From contig NZ_SHLI01000001.1 of the NCBI RefSeq assembly GCF_004217415.1, positions 1,543,239 through 1,607,238 of the forward strand: a stretch of 64,000 bases of DNA. The letters are read 5' to 3'. Below, in pieces: positions 50,482 to 62,005 of the stretch. Numbering within the stretch: position 1 is the first letter of the stretch; each line of letters begins with the position of its first letter. The position numbers and the translations under genes are program-made. Under the pieces are notes generated by a model. That model was not told the DNA's origin and searched no databases. It worked only from the letters and a program-made list of their open reading frames with translations. This DNA is from Spiribacter vilamensis. GTDB lineage: Bacteria > Pseudomonadota > Gammaproteobacteria > Nitrococcales > Nitrococcaceae.

Positions 50482-51815
50482 CCCTCATCCTCCTGATCGG
50501 TCGGCTGCATGACGCCCACTGCCAGCATCTCGGGGCGCAGGTACTGCCGGGCGGCCGACTGGAGATCCTCGGCGGTCAGGTCACGGACGTTCTCCTCGAA
50601 ACTGTTCAGTCTCGCCCAGCCGGAACCGGTGGTCTCGAGCATGCCCAGCTGCATCGCCTGGTAGAACACCGAATCCATCTCGAACAGGTGATCGGCAAGC
50701 ATCTGGCTGCGCGCCCGCTCCAGCTCCTCGGTGGAAACGGGCTCGTCCTGCAGGCGCTGGATCTGGTCACGCAGCGCCGTCTCGACCGCATCGACATCGC
50801 CATCGGCGGGCACGCCGAACAACGAGAACTGGCTGTCCAGCCGTACCATCGGGTTGTAGCTGGCACCTGCCGCCGCGGCGACGCCGGAACCACGCACGAG
50901 CTCCTCGGCGAGGCGGGCCCCCTCGCCGCCATCAAGGATGGTGGCGAGCATCAGCAGCGCATAGGGATCCTGGTTCGACTCGGCGGTCGGGAACGACGGC
51001 ACCTCGTAGCCCATCCGCAGCTGGGTCACCCGCGCCTGCGGATCGCGATGGATCAGGCGCCGCTCGCCCGGCGGCTGTAGATTGTCGGCATCATGCACCG
51101 TCGGGACCTCGCGGGCCTCGATGTCTCCGAAGTATTCCCTGGCGAGGGAATGGACTTCATCGGGCTGGACATCGCCCGCCACCACCAGCGTGGCGTTGGT
51201 CGGTGTGTACCACTGCTGATACCAGCCCTCCAGATCCTCGACGTCGAAGGCGGCTACATCGTCCGCCCAGCCGATGATTGGGTGGGCATAGCCGGTGCCC
51301 GGATGGGCAATGGCGGCATAACGCTCGCCGAAGCGCCCCTCGGGCCGATCATCCGTGCGCAGCCGGCGCTCCTCGAGCACAACCTCACGTTCCGTCTCGA
51401 GCGCCTCGGCGTTGATCTGCAGGTTCGCCATCCGGTCCGCCTCGAGCTCCAGCGCGATGGGGAGGCGATCGGCGGCCATGACCTCGAAATAGGCACTGAA
51501 ATCGCGCCCGGTAAAGGCGTTCAGGCGCCCGCCCTCGCGGGAGATGATCTCCGAGAACTCGCCCTCCGCGTACTTCTCTGTCCCCTTGAACATCATGTGC
51601 TCGAACAGATGCGACAGGCCGGTCTCGCCGGCCTTCTCGTAGGATGACCCGATGCGGTACCAGACCTGGGAGACAACCACCGGTGCACGGTGGTCCTCGC
51701 GAACCAGGATCTGCATCCCGTTATCGAGCGTGAACTCGGTGATGCCCGTATTTGACTGCGCCGCAGCCGGCGCCGCCATCAGGGCGGGTATCAGGGCGAA
51801 AATCGCGTTTCGCAT
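50478..51815 (-). CDS. M16 zinc metallopeptidase, catalytic partner
   Basis: A 445-aa M16 peptidase with a signal peptide (MRNAIFALIPALMAAPAAAQ) and the inverted zinc motif HLFEH at residues 69-73, plus the distal glutamate in EREVVLEERRLR about 75 residues later. It resembles the periplasmic processing-peptidase-like members found next to ftsY in gammaproteobacteria. I chose the ATG at 51815 because it starts exactly at the signal peptide; the longer open frame is non-homologous and overlaps the ftsY upstream region. It is divergent from ftsY (92 bases between starts). Confidence 0.9.
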   Translation of the reverse strand: MRNAIFALIPALMAAPAAAQSNTGITEFTLDNGMQILVREDHRAPVVVSQVWYRIGSSYEKAGETGLSHLFEHMMFKGTEKYAEGEFSEIISREGGRLNAFTGRDFSAYFEVMAADRLPIALELEADRMANLQINAEALETEREVVLEERRLRTDDRPEGRFGERYAAIAHPGTGYAHPIIGWADDVAAFDVEDLEGWYQQWYTPTNATLVVAGDVQPDEVHSLAREYFGDIEAREVPTVHDADNLQPPGERRLIHRDPQARVTQLRMGYEVPSFPTAESNQDPYALLMLATILDGGEGARLAEELVRGSGVAAAAGASYNPMVRLDSQFSLFGVPADGDVDAVETALRDQIQRLQDEPVSTEELERARSQMLADHLFEMDSVFYQAMQLGMLETTGSGWARLNSFEENVRDLTAEDLQSAARQYLRPEMLAVGVMQPTDQEDEG

Positions 51816-51907
51816 TATTGTGGAAGCCTCTGGTTGCGACACATCGACCAAGCGGTGCGGTGTTAGAATACTCCCTAATTCGTTCACGCCCGCACCCCGA
51901 GAGTTCC

Positions 51908-52918
51908 ATGCTGCCTTTCCGTCGCAAGAAAAACACCACACCCCCCGAATCGAAGGACAAGGCCCCCGCTACCCGGGAGAAGCCGCGCCCGGGGCTGATC
52001 GGGAGACTGCGCAATGGCCTCAAGCGCACCGGCAGCGGGATCGGGCTGGTGTTCATGGGCCGCAAATACATAGACGCGGACCTGCTCGAGGAACTGGAGA
52101 CGCTCCTACTCACCGCCGACGTGGGCATGGAGGCGACCAATCGCATCATTGGCGATCTCACCGACCGGCTCAAACGCAACAAGCTCGACGATATCAGCGC
52201 GCTGCACCAGGCCCTTCGCGAGAACATGATGGCAATCCTCGAGCCGGTCGCGCAGCCGCTGGAAGTCAATCGCGACAAGAAACCGATGGTGATCCTGACC
52301 GTCGGCATTAACGGGGCGGGCAAGACGACCACCATCGGCAAGCTCGCCGAGCAGTATCGCAACGAGGGCCGGCGCGTCGTGCTCGCCGCCGGCGACACCT
52401 TCCGTGCCGCCGCGGTGGAACAACTCCAGGCCTGGGGCGAGCGCACCGGGACACCGGTTATCAGCCAGCCCACCGGATCGGATGCCGCATCGGTCGTCTA
52501 CGACGCTCACCAGGCAGCCATCGCGCGGGGTGCCGACGTCCTCATCGCCGATACCGCCGGCCGCCTGCACACCCAGAGCAACCTGATGGATGAACTGCGC
52601 AAGATCCGGCGCGTACTGGGGAAACAGGACGAGACAGCGCCACACGAGGTCCTGCTGGTGCTGGATGCCGGCACCGGACAGAACGCACTGGCGCAGGCCG
52701 AACAGTTCCGTGAAGCCGTCGACGTTACCGGCCTCGCCCTCACCAAGCTCGACGGCACCGCCAAGGGCGGCGTGATCTTCGCGATGGCACAGCGCTTCGG
52801 CATCCCCGTACGCTTCATCGGTATCGGCGAGGGCGTCGACGACCTCCGCCCGTTCGATGCCGAGGCCTTCGTGGACGCCCTCCTCGACGAGGCGATCGCG
52901 GGGTCCGATGAGGCATGA
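51908..52918 (+). CDS. ftsY: Signal recognition particle receptor FtsY
   Basis: A 336-aa SRP GTPase that docks SRP-ribosome complexes to SecYEG at the inner membrane. The NG domain begins near residue 30. G1 is GINGAGKTTTIGKLAEQY near residue 134, the GDTFRAAAVEQL insertion is near residue 164, G3 is DTAGRLHTQ near residue 215 and G4 is TKLDGTAKGG. The acidic/basic N-terminal A domain is short (FRRKKNTTPPESKDK). The start is the ATG at 51908; the open frame runs further upstream without family sequence. ftsE overlaps its stop by four bases. Confidence 0.95.
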   Translation: MLPFRRKKNTTPPESKDKAPATREKPRPGLIGRLRNGLKRTGSGIGLVFMGRKYIDADLLEELETLLLTADVGMEATNRIIGDLTDRLKRNKLDDISALHQALRENMMAILEPVAQPLEVNRDKKPMVILTVGINGAGKTTTIGKLAEQYRNEGRRVVLAAGDTFRAAAVEQLQAWGERTGTPVISQPTGSDAASVVYDAHQAAIARGADVLIADTAGRLHTQSNLMDELRKIRRVLGKQDETAPHEVLLVLDAGTGQNALAQAEQFREAVDVTGLALTKLDGTAKGGVIFAMAQRFGIPVRFIGIGEGVDDLRPFDAEAFVDALLDEAIAGSDEA

Positions 52919-53571
52919 TCCGCTTCGAGAGGGTTGGCAAGCGCTACCCGGGCGGTAACGAGCCGCTGCGTGGACTGGATCTCCACATCGAGCGCGGCGA
53001 GCTGGTCTTCATCACCGGCGCCAGTGGCGCGGGAAAGAGCACTCTGCTGAGGCTCATCCCCCGACTCGAACGCCCCAGTCGCGGTCGCGTCGTCATCGAC
53101 GACGTCGATCTCTCCGGTCTTGCGCGCCGACGGATCCCCTATCTGCGCCGCCGTATCGGCATGACATTCCAGGATCATCGGCTGCTCTATGACCGGACCC
53201 TGTTCGACAACGTCGCGCTGCCGCTGGTCATCGAGGGCCGCCCCCACACCGACATTCGGCGCCGGGTCCACGCCGCCCTCGACAAGGTGGGCCTGCTCGA
53301 CCGCCGCCAGGCCTATCCCGTCACGCTCTCCGGCGGCGAGCAGCAGCGGATCGGCATCGCCCGTGCGATCGTGTCGCGGCCGCCGATCCTGCTGGCCGAC
53401 GAGCCCACCGGCAATCTCGACCCCGACCTGTCGCGCGAAATCATGCATCTGTTCGAGCAGTTCAACCATGTCGGCGTGACAACCGTGATCGCCAGCCATG
53501 ACCGCCCCCTGATCGATGCCCTCGGACACCGTCGCATCCACCTCAGCGAGGGACGTGCCGCATGCAACTGA
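52915..53571 (+). CDS. ftsE: Cell division ATPase FtsE
   Basis: A 218-aa ABC-type ATPase that works with FtsX at the septum to activate peptidoglycan hydrolases. Walker A GASGAGKST (residues 36-44), the Q-loop TFQDHRLL, signature LSGGEQQR, Walker B ILLADEPTGNLD and the H-loop ASHD are complete. ATGA overlap with ftsY and a 10-base overlap with ftsX fix it in the classical ftsYEX operon. Confidence 0.96.
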   Translation: MIRFERVGKRYPGGNEPLRGLDLHIERGELVFITGASGAGKSTLLRLIPRLERPSRGRVVIDDVDLSGLARRRIPYLRRRIGMTFQDHRLLYDRTLFDNVALPLVIEGRPHTDIRRRVHAALDKVGLLDRRQAYPVTLSGGEQQRIGIARAIVSRPPILLADEPTGNLDPDLSREIMHLFEQFNHVGVTTVIASHDRPLIDALGHRRIHLSEGRAACN

Positions 53572-54491
53572 GCGCGGTCATCAGGCGCTGGTCAGGGCAG
53601 CATGCCCGGGCGGCGATCAGCTCGCTCGGGCGCATGCGCCTGAAACCGGCCGGAAGCCTGATGACCGGCGCGGCAATCGGGATCGCGCTGGCACTACCCG
53701 CCGCGTTCCTCGTGGCAATGGATAACCTCGAATCGGTCATGCAGGACTGGGGCGGGGCGCCCCGCGCCTCCGTTTTCCTCGACTCGTCCACCGAGTCCAG
53801 GCAACAGACCGAGACCGCCGGGCAGATCGATCGGCTCGAGGGCATCGGGGCCGTTCGGCTGATCACGCCGGAGGAGGCGCTCGCGGAGTACCGCGACAGC
53901 AGCGGGATGAGCGATGCGATCGCGCTGCTCGAGGACAACCCCCTGCCCCCCGTGGTGGTCGCCGAGCTCGCGACGGGCGGCGGCAACGCGGCCATCGATG
54001 AGCTGGTGACGCGGATCCGCGAGCTGCCCTCGGTCGATACCGTTCGACTCGACCGGGAATGGCTGGAACGCCTCGGTGCCATCGTTGAACTGGGTAATCG
54101 CACGACCGCGCTGATCGCACTGCTGCTGGGACTCACGGTGGTGCTGGTGCTGTTCAACACCATCCGCCTGGACATCGAGAACAACCGGCGGGAGATCGAG
54201 ATCACGAAGCTGATCGGCGGGACCGACGGGTTCATCCGCCGCCCGTTCCTCTACACGGGACTCTGGTACGGGCTGGCCGGCGGTTTCATCGCCAGCGCCA
54301 TCCTCGCCGGTGTGGTGATGTATCTTGTCCCGCCGGTCGATCGACTCGCGACGCTCTACGGCAGCGACTTCCGGCCGGCCGGCGCGGGGTTCGCCGGCAC
54401 GCTGACCCTGGTCGGGAGTGGCGGGCTGCTGGGGCTGGCCGGCGCCTGGCTCGCCGCGGGACGCCGCCTCTCCGCTATCGAGCCGCCGTGA
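53562..54491 (+). CDS. ftsX: Cell division membrane protein FtsX
   Basis: A 309-aa inner-membrane protein with four helices: one near residues 28-50 (LMTGAAIGIALALPAAFLVAMDNL), a periplasmic ECD near 55-180, then three C-terminal helices (TALIALLLGLTVVLVLFNTIRL, GLWYGLAGGFIASAILAGVVM and a final segment). The DIENNRREIEITKLIGGTDGFIRRPF segment is characteristic. It partners FtsE and precedes rpoH by 75 bases, the same order as in E. coli. Confidence 0.94.
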   Translation: MQLSAVIRRWSGQHARAAISSLGRMRLKPAGSLMTGAAIGIALALPAAFLVAMDNLESVMQDWGGAPRASVFLDSSTESRQQTETAGQIDRLEGIGAVRLITPEEALAEYRDSSGMSDAIALLEDNPLPPVVVAELATGGGNAAIDELVTRIRELPSVDTVRLDREWLERLGAIVELGNRTTALIALLLGLTVVLVLFNTIRLDIENNRREIEITKLIGGTDGFIRRPFLYTGLWYGLAGGFIASAILAGVVMYLVPPVDRLATLYGSDFRPAGAGFAGTLTLVGSGGLLGLAGAWLAAGRRLSAIEPP

Positions 54492-54531
54492 TGGAACTCA
54501 CGTCGCACGCCTGTCTTCCAAGCGACAGTGT

Positions 54532-54537
54532 TATAAT
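54532..54537 (+). promoter_or_regulatory. -10 box of a possible rpoH promoter
   Basis: A perfect TATAAT lies 29 bases ahead of the rpoH ATG in the short ftsX-rpoH gap. A GGGAGG ribosome site follows it. No clear -35 hexamer is visible at 16-18 bases upstream, so the promoter may be weak or depend on an activator. Confidence 0.45.
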
Positions 54538-54566
54538 GCACAGAGAATCGACTCGGGAGGGTTGTG

Positions 54567-55454
54567 ATGGACGCAGGCGCCGCACTGGTCAGCACCGACT
54601 ACAATAAACTGCCGCTACGCGCAGGCAGCGAAAATCACTATATCCAGGCGGTCAACGCGATCCCCGCCCTGGGTGCCGATGAGGAGCATTCGCTGGCCTG
54701 TCGCTACCGGGACAATGACGATCTCGAGGCGGCGCGCTGGCTCGTGCTCTCGCATCTGCGCTTCGTCGTGCATATCGCCCGCGGCTACACCGGCTACGGC
54801 CTGCCGCTCGCGGATATCATCCAGGAAGGCAACATCGGCCTCATGAAGGCCGTCAAGCGCTTCGATCCCGAAGTCGGTGTCCGGCTGGTTTCCTTCGCGG
54901 TGCACTGGATCCGCGCCGAGATCCACGAGTACATCCTGCGCAACTGGCGGATGGTCAAGGTGGCTACGACCAAGGCGCAGCGTAAGCTGTTCTTCAACCT
55001 CCGTGGCTCCAAGAAGCGCCTGGGCTGGTTCAACCGCGCCGAGGTCAACGCCGTCGCGGCCGATCTGGGCGTCAAACCCGAAACCGTCCTCGAGATGGAG
55101 TCCCGGCTATCGGGCCAGGACGTCGGCTTCGACCCCGTGCCCGAGGCCGATGACGAAGAAACGGTGGCACGCGCGCCCGCCGCCTACCTGACTGATCAGT
55201 CGATGGATCCCGCACAGGCGATCGAGAGCGAGGACTGGGAAGACTGGCAGGGCCACGCGCTGACGACCGCGCTGGATGCGCTCGATCCGCGCAGCGAGGA
55301 TATCCTGCGGCGGCGCTGGCTGAACGAGCACAAGGACACGCTCCACACCCTCGCCGCGGAATACGGCGTCTCGGCCGAGCGGATCCGCCAGCTCGAGAAG
55401 AACGCACTCAAAAAGCTCCGTGAGGGCCTCGGCGAGCACGCCCTCGAGGCCTGA
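54567..55454 (+). CDS. rpoH: Heat-shock sigma factor sigma-32
   Basis: A 295-aa group 3 sigma factor. Region 2 has the core-binding [25 protein letters not shown] and the -10 recognition segment [20 protein letters not shown]. The RpoH box QRKLFFNLR near residue 137 is diagnostic. Region 4 ends with [26 protein letters not shown], a helix-turn-helix for the -35. I chose the ATG at 54567 because GGGAGG is six bases away, rather than the adjacent GTG. It follows ftsX as in other gammaproteobacteria. Confidence 0.97.
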   Translation: MDAGAALVSTDYNKLPLRAGSENHYIQAVNAIPALGADEEHSLACRYRDNDDLEAARWLVLSHLRFVVHIARGYTGYGLPLADIIQEGNIGLMKAVKRFDPEVGVRLVSFAVHWIRAEIHEYILRNWRMVKVATTKAQRKLFFNLRGSKKRLGWFNRAEVNAVAADLGVKPETVLEMESRLSGQDVGFDPVPEADDEETVARAPAAYLTDQSMDPAQAIESEDWEDWQGHALTTALDALDPRSEDILRRRWLNEHKDTLHTLAAEYGVSAERIRQLEKNALKKLREGLGEHALEA

Positions 55455-55464
55455 TCCGGCGCCG

Positions 55465-56139
55465 TCAGATGAGCCCGCGCTCAGCGAAGCTGACCGGGCG
55501 TCCCTCGCCCACCACGAAATGATCCAGTACGCGGATATCGACGGTCGCCAGGGCGTCACGTAGCCGCTCCGTCATCCGCTCGTCGGCCATGCTCGGCTCG
55601 GTGACACCGGATGGATGGTTGTGGGCCAGGATCACCGCCGCCGCGTTGAGCCGCAGGGCACGACTGACCACCTCCCGCGGATAGACACTGGCCGCGTCGA
55701 TGGTGCCGCGGAACAGCTCCTCGAAGCCGATCACCTGGTGGCGGTTGTCCAGAAACAGGCAGGCAAAGATCTCGTGCGGCAGATGTCGCAGGCGTGCGAT
55801 CAGGTACTGCCGCGTATCCTCCGGCCCGGTCAAGGGCTCACCGCGGGCCAGCTGTGCCTGCAGGTGGCGGCGGCCCATCTCCAGCACGGCCTGCAGCTGT
55901 ACGTATTTTGCCGGTCCCAGGCCGTGATGACCGGCGAACGTCTCCGCATCCGCCTCGAGCAGCGGCCGCAGGCCACCGAAAGCGGTTAACAGGTGGCGGG
56001 CGAGGTCGACCGCCGTGCGTCCGCGCACCCCGGTGCGCAGGAAAATCGCCAGCAACTCGGCATCGGACAGTGCCGATGCCCCGCGCTCGATCAGTTTCTC
56101 GCGGGGCCGTTCCGCCGCCGGCCAGTCGGAAATCGCCAT
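55465..56139 (-). CDS. radC: JAB/MPN-domain protein RadC (YeeS-like family)
   Basis: A 224-aa protein with an N-terminal helix-hairpin-helix-like region ([29 protein letters not shown]) and a C-terminal MPN+ (JAMM) metallo-isopeptidase-like domain. The zinc motif [18 protein letters not shown] near residue 170 has H-x-H and the later Asp. Despite the name, a DNA-repair role is not established for the family. The ATG at 56139 has GAGG five bases upstream, better than the GTG at 56145. It is divergent from coaBC across 82 bases and convergent with rpoH. Confidence 0.92.
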   Translation of the reverse strand: MAISDWPAAERPREKLIERGASALSDAELLAIFLRTGVRGRTAVDLARHLLTAFGGLRPLLEADAETFAGHHGLGPAKYVQLQAVLEMGRRHLQAQLARGEPLTGPEDTRQYLIARLRHLPHEIFACLFLDNRHQVIGFEELFRGTIDAASVYPREVVSRALRLNAAAVILAHNHPSGVTEPSMADERMTERLRDALATVDIRVLDHFVVGEGRPVSFAERGLI

Positions 56140-56221
56140 GCTCACCTCTTCGTGGCGTTTTCATAGAACCGGCAACAGTGTAGTTTTCCGTCATCCATCC
56201 AAGCTGTGAACGCGTTCCGCC

Positions 56222-57409
56222 ATGAACCTCTCCGGTCAACACATCCTGCTGGGAGTGACCGGCGGCATCGCCGCCTACAAGGCCCCCGACCTGGTCCGGC
56301 GACTGCGCCAGGCCGGCGCCGAGGTACGGGTGGTGCTGACCGCCGGGGCCCAGGCCTTCGTCACGCCACTGACCTTCCAGGCCGTCTCTCACCAGCCGGT
56401 GCATACCGACCTGCTCGATCCCGAGGCCGAGGCCGGGATGGGGCACCTCGAGCTCGCCCGCTGGGCCGACCGGGTCATCATCGCCCCCGCCAGCGCCGAC
56501 GCCATGGCGCGCCTGGCCCACGGACTGGCGGGGGATCTGCTGACAACGCTGTGCCTCGCGACCCGGGCCCCGATCACGGTTTGCCCGGCCATGAACCACG
56601 TCATGTGGCAGGCCGCCGCCACCGTCGCCAACACCGAGACGCTGCGCCGCCGCGGTGTGGATCTGCTGGGACCGATGGACGGTCCCCTCGCGGAGGGCGA
56701 GTCCGGTCCCGGACGGCTCATGGAGCCCGCGGATATCGTCACCGCACTGACGGTGCCGGGTGACCTGGCGGGCCGAGCGGTCGTGATCACCGCCGGCCCG
56801 ACGCGCGAGCCCATCGATGCCGTGCGCTTTATCGCCAACCGCAGCAGTGGCCGCATGGGGTTCGCCATCGCCGCCGCGGCGGCCGCCGCCGGCGCGCGTG
56901 TCATACTGGTGGCCGGACCCACGGCCCTGGCGACGCCTCCGGGCGTGACCCGCATCGATGTGGAAACGGCCGTCGAGATGCATGCCGCCGCCCTGCACCA
57001 CGCCGCCGACAGTGATCTGTTCATCGCCGCCGCCGCCGTGGCCGACTACCGGGTCGCGGCGCCTGCCGATCACAAGGTCCGCAAGGCCGACGCGCCACCC
57101 GCGCTCGAGCTGGTCCCCAATCCGGATATCGTCCGCGAGGTGGCAGCGATGGCGGACGGGCCATTCACGGTCGGGTTCGCCGCGGAGACCCACGATGTCA
57201 TCGACCATGCCCGGGATAAGCTCACCGCCAAGGACCTCGACATGATCGCGGCCAACCAGGTGGGCGCGGGGCTTGGCTTCGAGGTTGGCGAGAATACACT
57301 CGAGGTCATCTGGCCGACGGGCCGGAAGACCCTCGGGCCCATGACCAAGGAGCGCCTCGGCGAGGCGCTCCTTGCACTGATCGGGGAGCGTTTCCATGCA
57401 GCGCGTTGA
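56222..57409 (+). CDS. coaBC: Bifunctional phosphopantothenoylcysteine decarboxylase/phosphopantothenate-cysteine ligase
   Basis: A 395-aa bifunctional enzyme of coenzyme A synthesis. The N-terminal CoaC flavoprotein domain (about residues 1-185) has [43 protein letters not shown] and the catalytic PAMNHVMW near residue 122. The C-terminal CoaB domain has [29 protein letters not shown] and FAAETHDV. It opens the standard coaBC-dut-algC order and overlaps dut by 14 bases. coaD, a later step of the same pathway, is 8 kb away. Confidence 0.96.
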   Translation: MNLSGQHILLGVTGGIAAYKAPDLVRRLRQAGAEVRVVLTAGAQAFVTPLTFQAVSHQPVHTDLLDPEAEAGMGHLELARWADRVIIAPASADAMARLAHGLAGDLLTTLCLATRAPITVCPAMNHVMWQAAATVANTETLRRRGVDLLGPMDGPLAEGESGPGRLMEPADIVTALTVPGDLAGRAVVITAGPTREPIDAVRFIANRSSGRMGFAIAAAAAAAGARVILVAGPTALATPPGVTRIDVETAVEMHAAALHHAADSDLFIAAAAVADYRVAAPADHKVRKADAPPALELVPNPDIVREVAAMADGPFTVGFAAETHDVIDHARDKLTAKDLDMIAANQVGAGLGFEVGENTLEVIWPTGRKTLGPMTKERLGEALLALIGERFHAAR

Positions 57410-57851
57410 ACTGCGCATTCTGGATGATCGACTGGGAAGCGATTTTCCGCTGCCCGACTATGCCACCGACGGCGCCGCGGGCATCGACCTGCGCGCCTGC
57501 GTCCGGGCCACCACCGTCCTGCAACCCGATGACAGCCAGCTCATCCCGTCCGGCATGGCGATCCATATCGCCGACACCGGGCATGCCGCCGTCATTCTGC
57601 CGCGATCGGGGCTCGGCCATAAGCACGGTATCGTCCTCGGCAACGGCGTCGGGCTGATCGACTCGGATTACCAGGGCGAGGTCTTCATCTCCTGCTGGAA
57701 CCGCAGCCAGACGGCCTTCACGATCGAACCGGGCGACCGTATCGCGCAACTGGTCTTCGTGCCGATCAGCCGCCCGCGCTTCACCACGGTTGAGGCGTTC
57801 ACCGGCAGCGAGCGCGGTGATCGCGGCTTCGGTCACACCGGACAGCAATAA
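57396..57851 (+). CDS. dut: dUTP diphosphatase
   Basis: A 151-aa trimeric dUTPase that hydrolyses dUTP to dUMP and diphosphate. The five motifs are seen: [13 protein letters not shown] (1), [13 protein letters not shown] (2), [15 protein letters not shown] (3), RIAQLVFVP (4) and the C-terminal [11 protein letters not shown] (5). It overlaps coaBC by 14 bases and precedes algC by 15. Confidence 0.97.
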   Translation: MQRVELRILDDRLGSDFPLPDYATDGAAGIDLRACVRATTVLQPDDSQLIPSGMAIHIADTGHAAVILPRSGLGHKHGIVLGNGVGLIDSDYQGEVFISCWNRSQTAFTIEPGDRIAQLVFVPISRPRFTTVEAFTGSERGDRGFGHTGQQ

Positions 57852-57866
57852 AAGGGACAACCCACC

Positions 57867-59243
57867 ATGACGATCGATGCCTCCATCCTGCGCGCCTACG
57901 ATATCCGCGGGCGCGTCGACCAGGAACTCACCGAGACGACCGTCCGGGCACTGGGCCAGGCGATCGGCTCGGCGGCGGCCGATGCCGGGCAGACCGCGGT
58001 GGTCGTCGGTTATGACGGCCGCGAGTCGAGCCCGCGACTGGCCGCGTCACTGCGGGCCGGCCTGGTCTCGGCGGGCCGCGAGGTCATCGACATCGGCCAG
58101 GTGCCAACGCCGGTCATGTATTTCGCGACCCACTGGCTCGGCACCCAGGCGGGTGTTGTCGTCACCGGCAGCCACAATCCGCCGGAATACAATGGCCTGA
58201 AGACCATCATCGATGGCCGTCCCCTCTGGGGCGAGGGCATACAGGCGCTGGGACGGCGGATCGAGCATGGCGAGCTGGCGCAGGGCAACGGCCATGAGCG
58301 CCGGGCATCGGTCGTCGCCGACTATAAGCGCCGCATCAGTGGCGAGATCCAGTTGCAGCGACCGCTCAACGTGGTGGTCGACTGCGGCAACGGTATCCCC
58401 GGCGCGGTGGCACCGGCCGTGCTGGAGGCGATCGGGGCACGGGTCATCCCGCTTTTCTGTGACGTCGACGGACGCTTCCCCAACCATCACCCCGACCCCA
58501 CCGTTCCCGAGAACCTCGACGATCTGATCCGGGCCGTGGCCGAGCACGAAGCCGATGTCGGGCTCGCCCTCGATGGCGATGGCGACCGGCTCGGCGTTGT
58601 CGACGAGACCGGCCATATCATCTGGGCGGATCGACAGATGATGCTTTATGCCGCCGCTATTCTCGCCGACCGCCCGGGCGAAGGCATCGTCTTCGACGTC
58701 AAGTGCAGCGGCCGGCTGGCCGAGGTCATCGAGCGCGCCGGCGGTGAGGCGATCATGTGGAAGACCGGCCATTCGCTGATCAAGGAAAAGCTCCGCGAGA
58801 CCGGCGCGCCACTCGCCGGCGAGATGAGCGGTCACCTGTTCTTCAACGACCGCTGGTATGGCTTCGACGACGGCATCTATGCCGCGGCGCGACTGCTCGA
58901 AATCCTCGCCGCCGACCCGCGCCCCACAAGCGCGATCTTCGCCGAGCTCCCGGAGCCGGTGACCACCCCGGAAATCCGCATGGATCTGCAGGAAGGCGAG
59001 CCGCACCGCCTGATGACGGCCCTCATGGAGCGCGCCCAGGCGTTCGAGGACGCGGCAATCACCACCATCGACGGGCTGCGGGTCGACTTTGACGATGGCT
59101 GGGGACTGGTCCGGGCCTCGAACACCCAGCCATGCCTGGTCATGCGCTTCGAGGGCACTGACGACGCTGCACTCATGCGTATCCGCGAGCGCTTCGAGGC
59201 ACTGATTCGGACGTCGGCGGAGGCCACCGGCATTATCGTTTGA
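57867..59243 (+). CDS. algC: Phosphomannomutase/phosphoglucomutase
   Basis: A 458-aa alpha-D-phosphohexomutase interconverting mannose- and glucose-6- and 1-phosphates, feeding surface polysaccharide and LPS. The phosphoserine loop is VVTGSHNPPEYNGLK near residue 105, the metal-binding loop is LALDGDGDRLGVVDE near residue 235, and EMSGHLFFNDRWYGFDDG is the sugar-binding loop near residue 323. Domain 4 contains VDFDDGWGLVRASNTQPCLVMRFE. The dut-algC order matches that of Pseudomonas. Confidence 0.95.
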   Translation: MTIDASILRAYDIRGRVDQELTETTVRALGQAIGSAAADAGQTAVVVGYDGRESSPRLAASLRAGLVSAGREVIDIGQVPTPVMYFATHWLGTQAGVVVTGSHNPPEYNGLKTIIDGRPLWGEGIQALGRRIEHGELAQGNGHERRASVVADYKRRISGEIQLQRPLNVVVDCGNGIPGAVAPAVLEAIGARVIPLFCDVDGRFPNHHPDPTVPENLDDLIRAVAEHEADVGLALDGDGDRLGVVDETGHIIWADRQMMLYAAAILADRPGEGIVFDVKCSGRLAEVIERAGGEAIMWKTGHSLIKEKLRETGAPLAGEMSGHLFFNDRWYGFDDGIYAAARLLEILAADPRPTSAIFAELPEPVTTPEIRMDLQEGEPHRLMTALMERAQAFEDAAITTIDGLRVDFDDGWGLVRASNTQPCLVMRFEGTDDAALMRIRERFEALIRTSAEATGIIV

Positions 59244-59333
59244 TTCAGATCAAGAGGCCTGTCCGGTTCGGCTATTCACGTAACGGAACTCCGCCTACGC
59301 TCGGGTTATACAGTCGAGCTCAGGAGCGAACCC

Positions 59334-62000
<2,667 letters not shown>

Positions 62001-62005
62001 GATCG

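Noticed and set aside
55465..56139. radC as a sign of a genomic island
   Set aside because: radC homologues do occur on islands, but here the gene is in its usual place beside coaBC with typical core neighbours.
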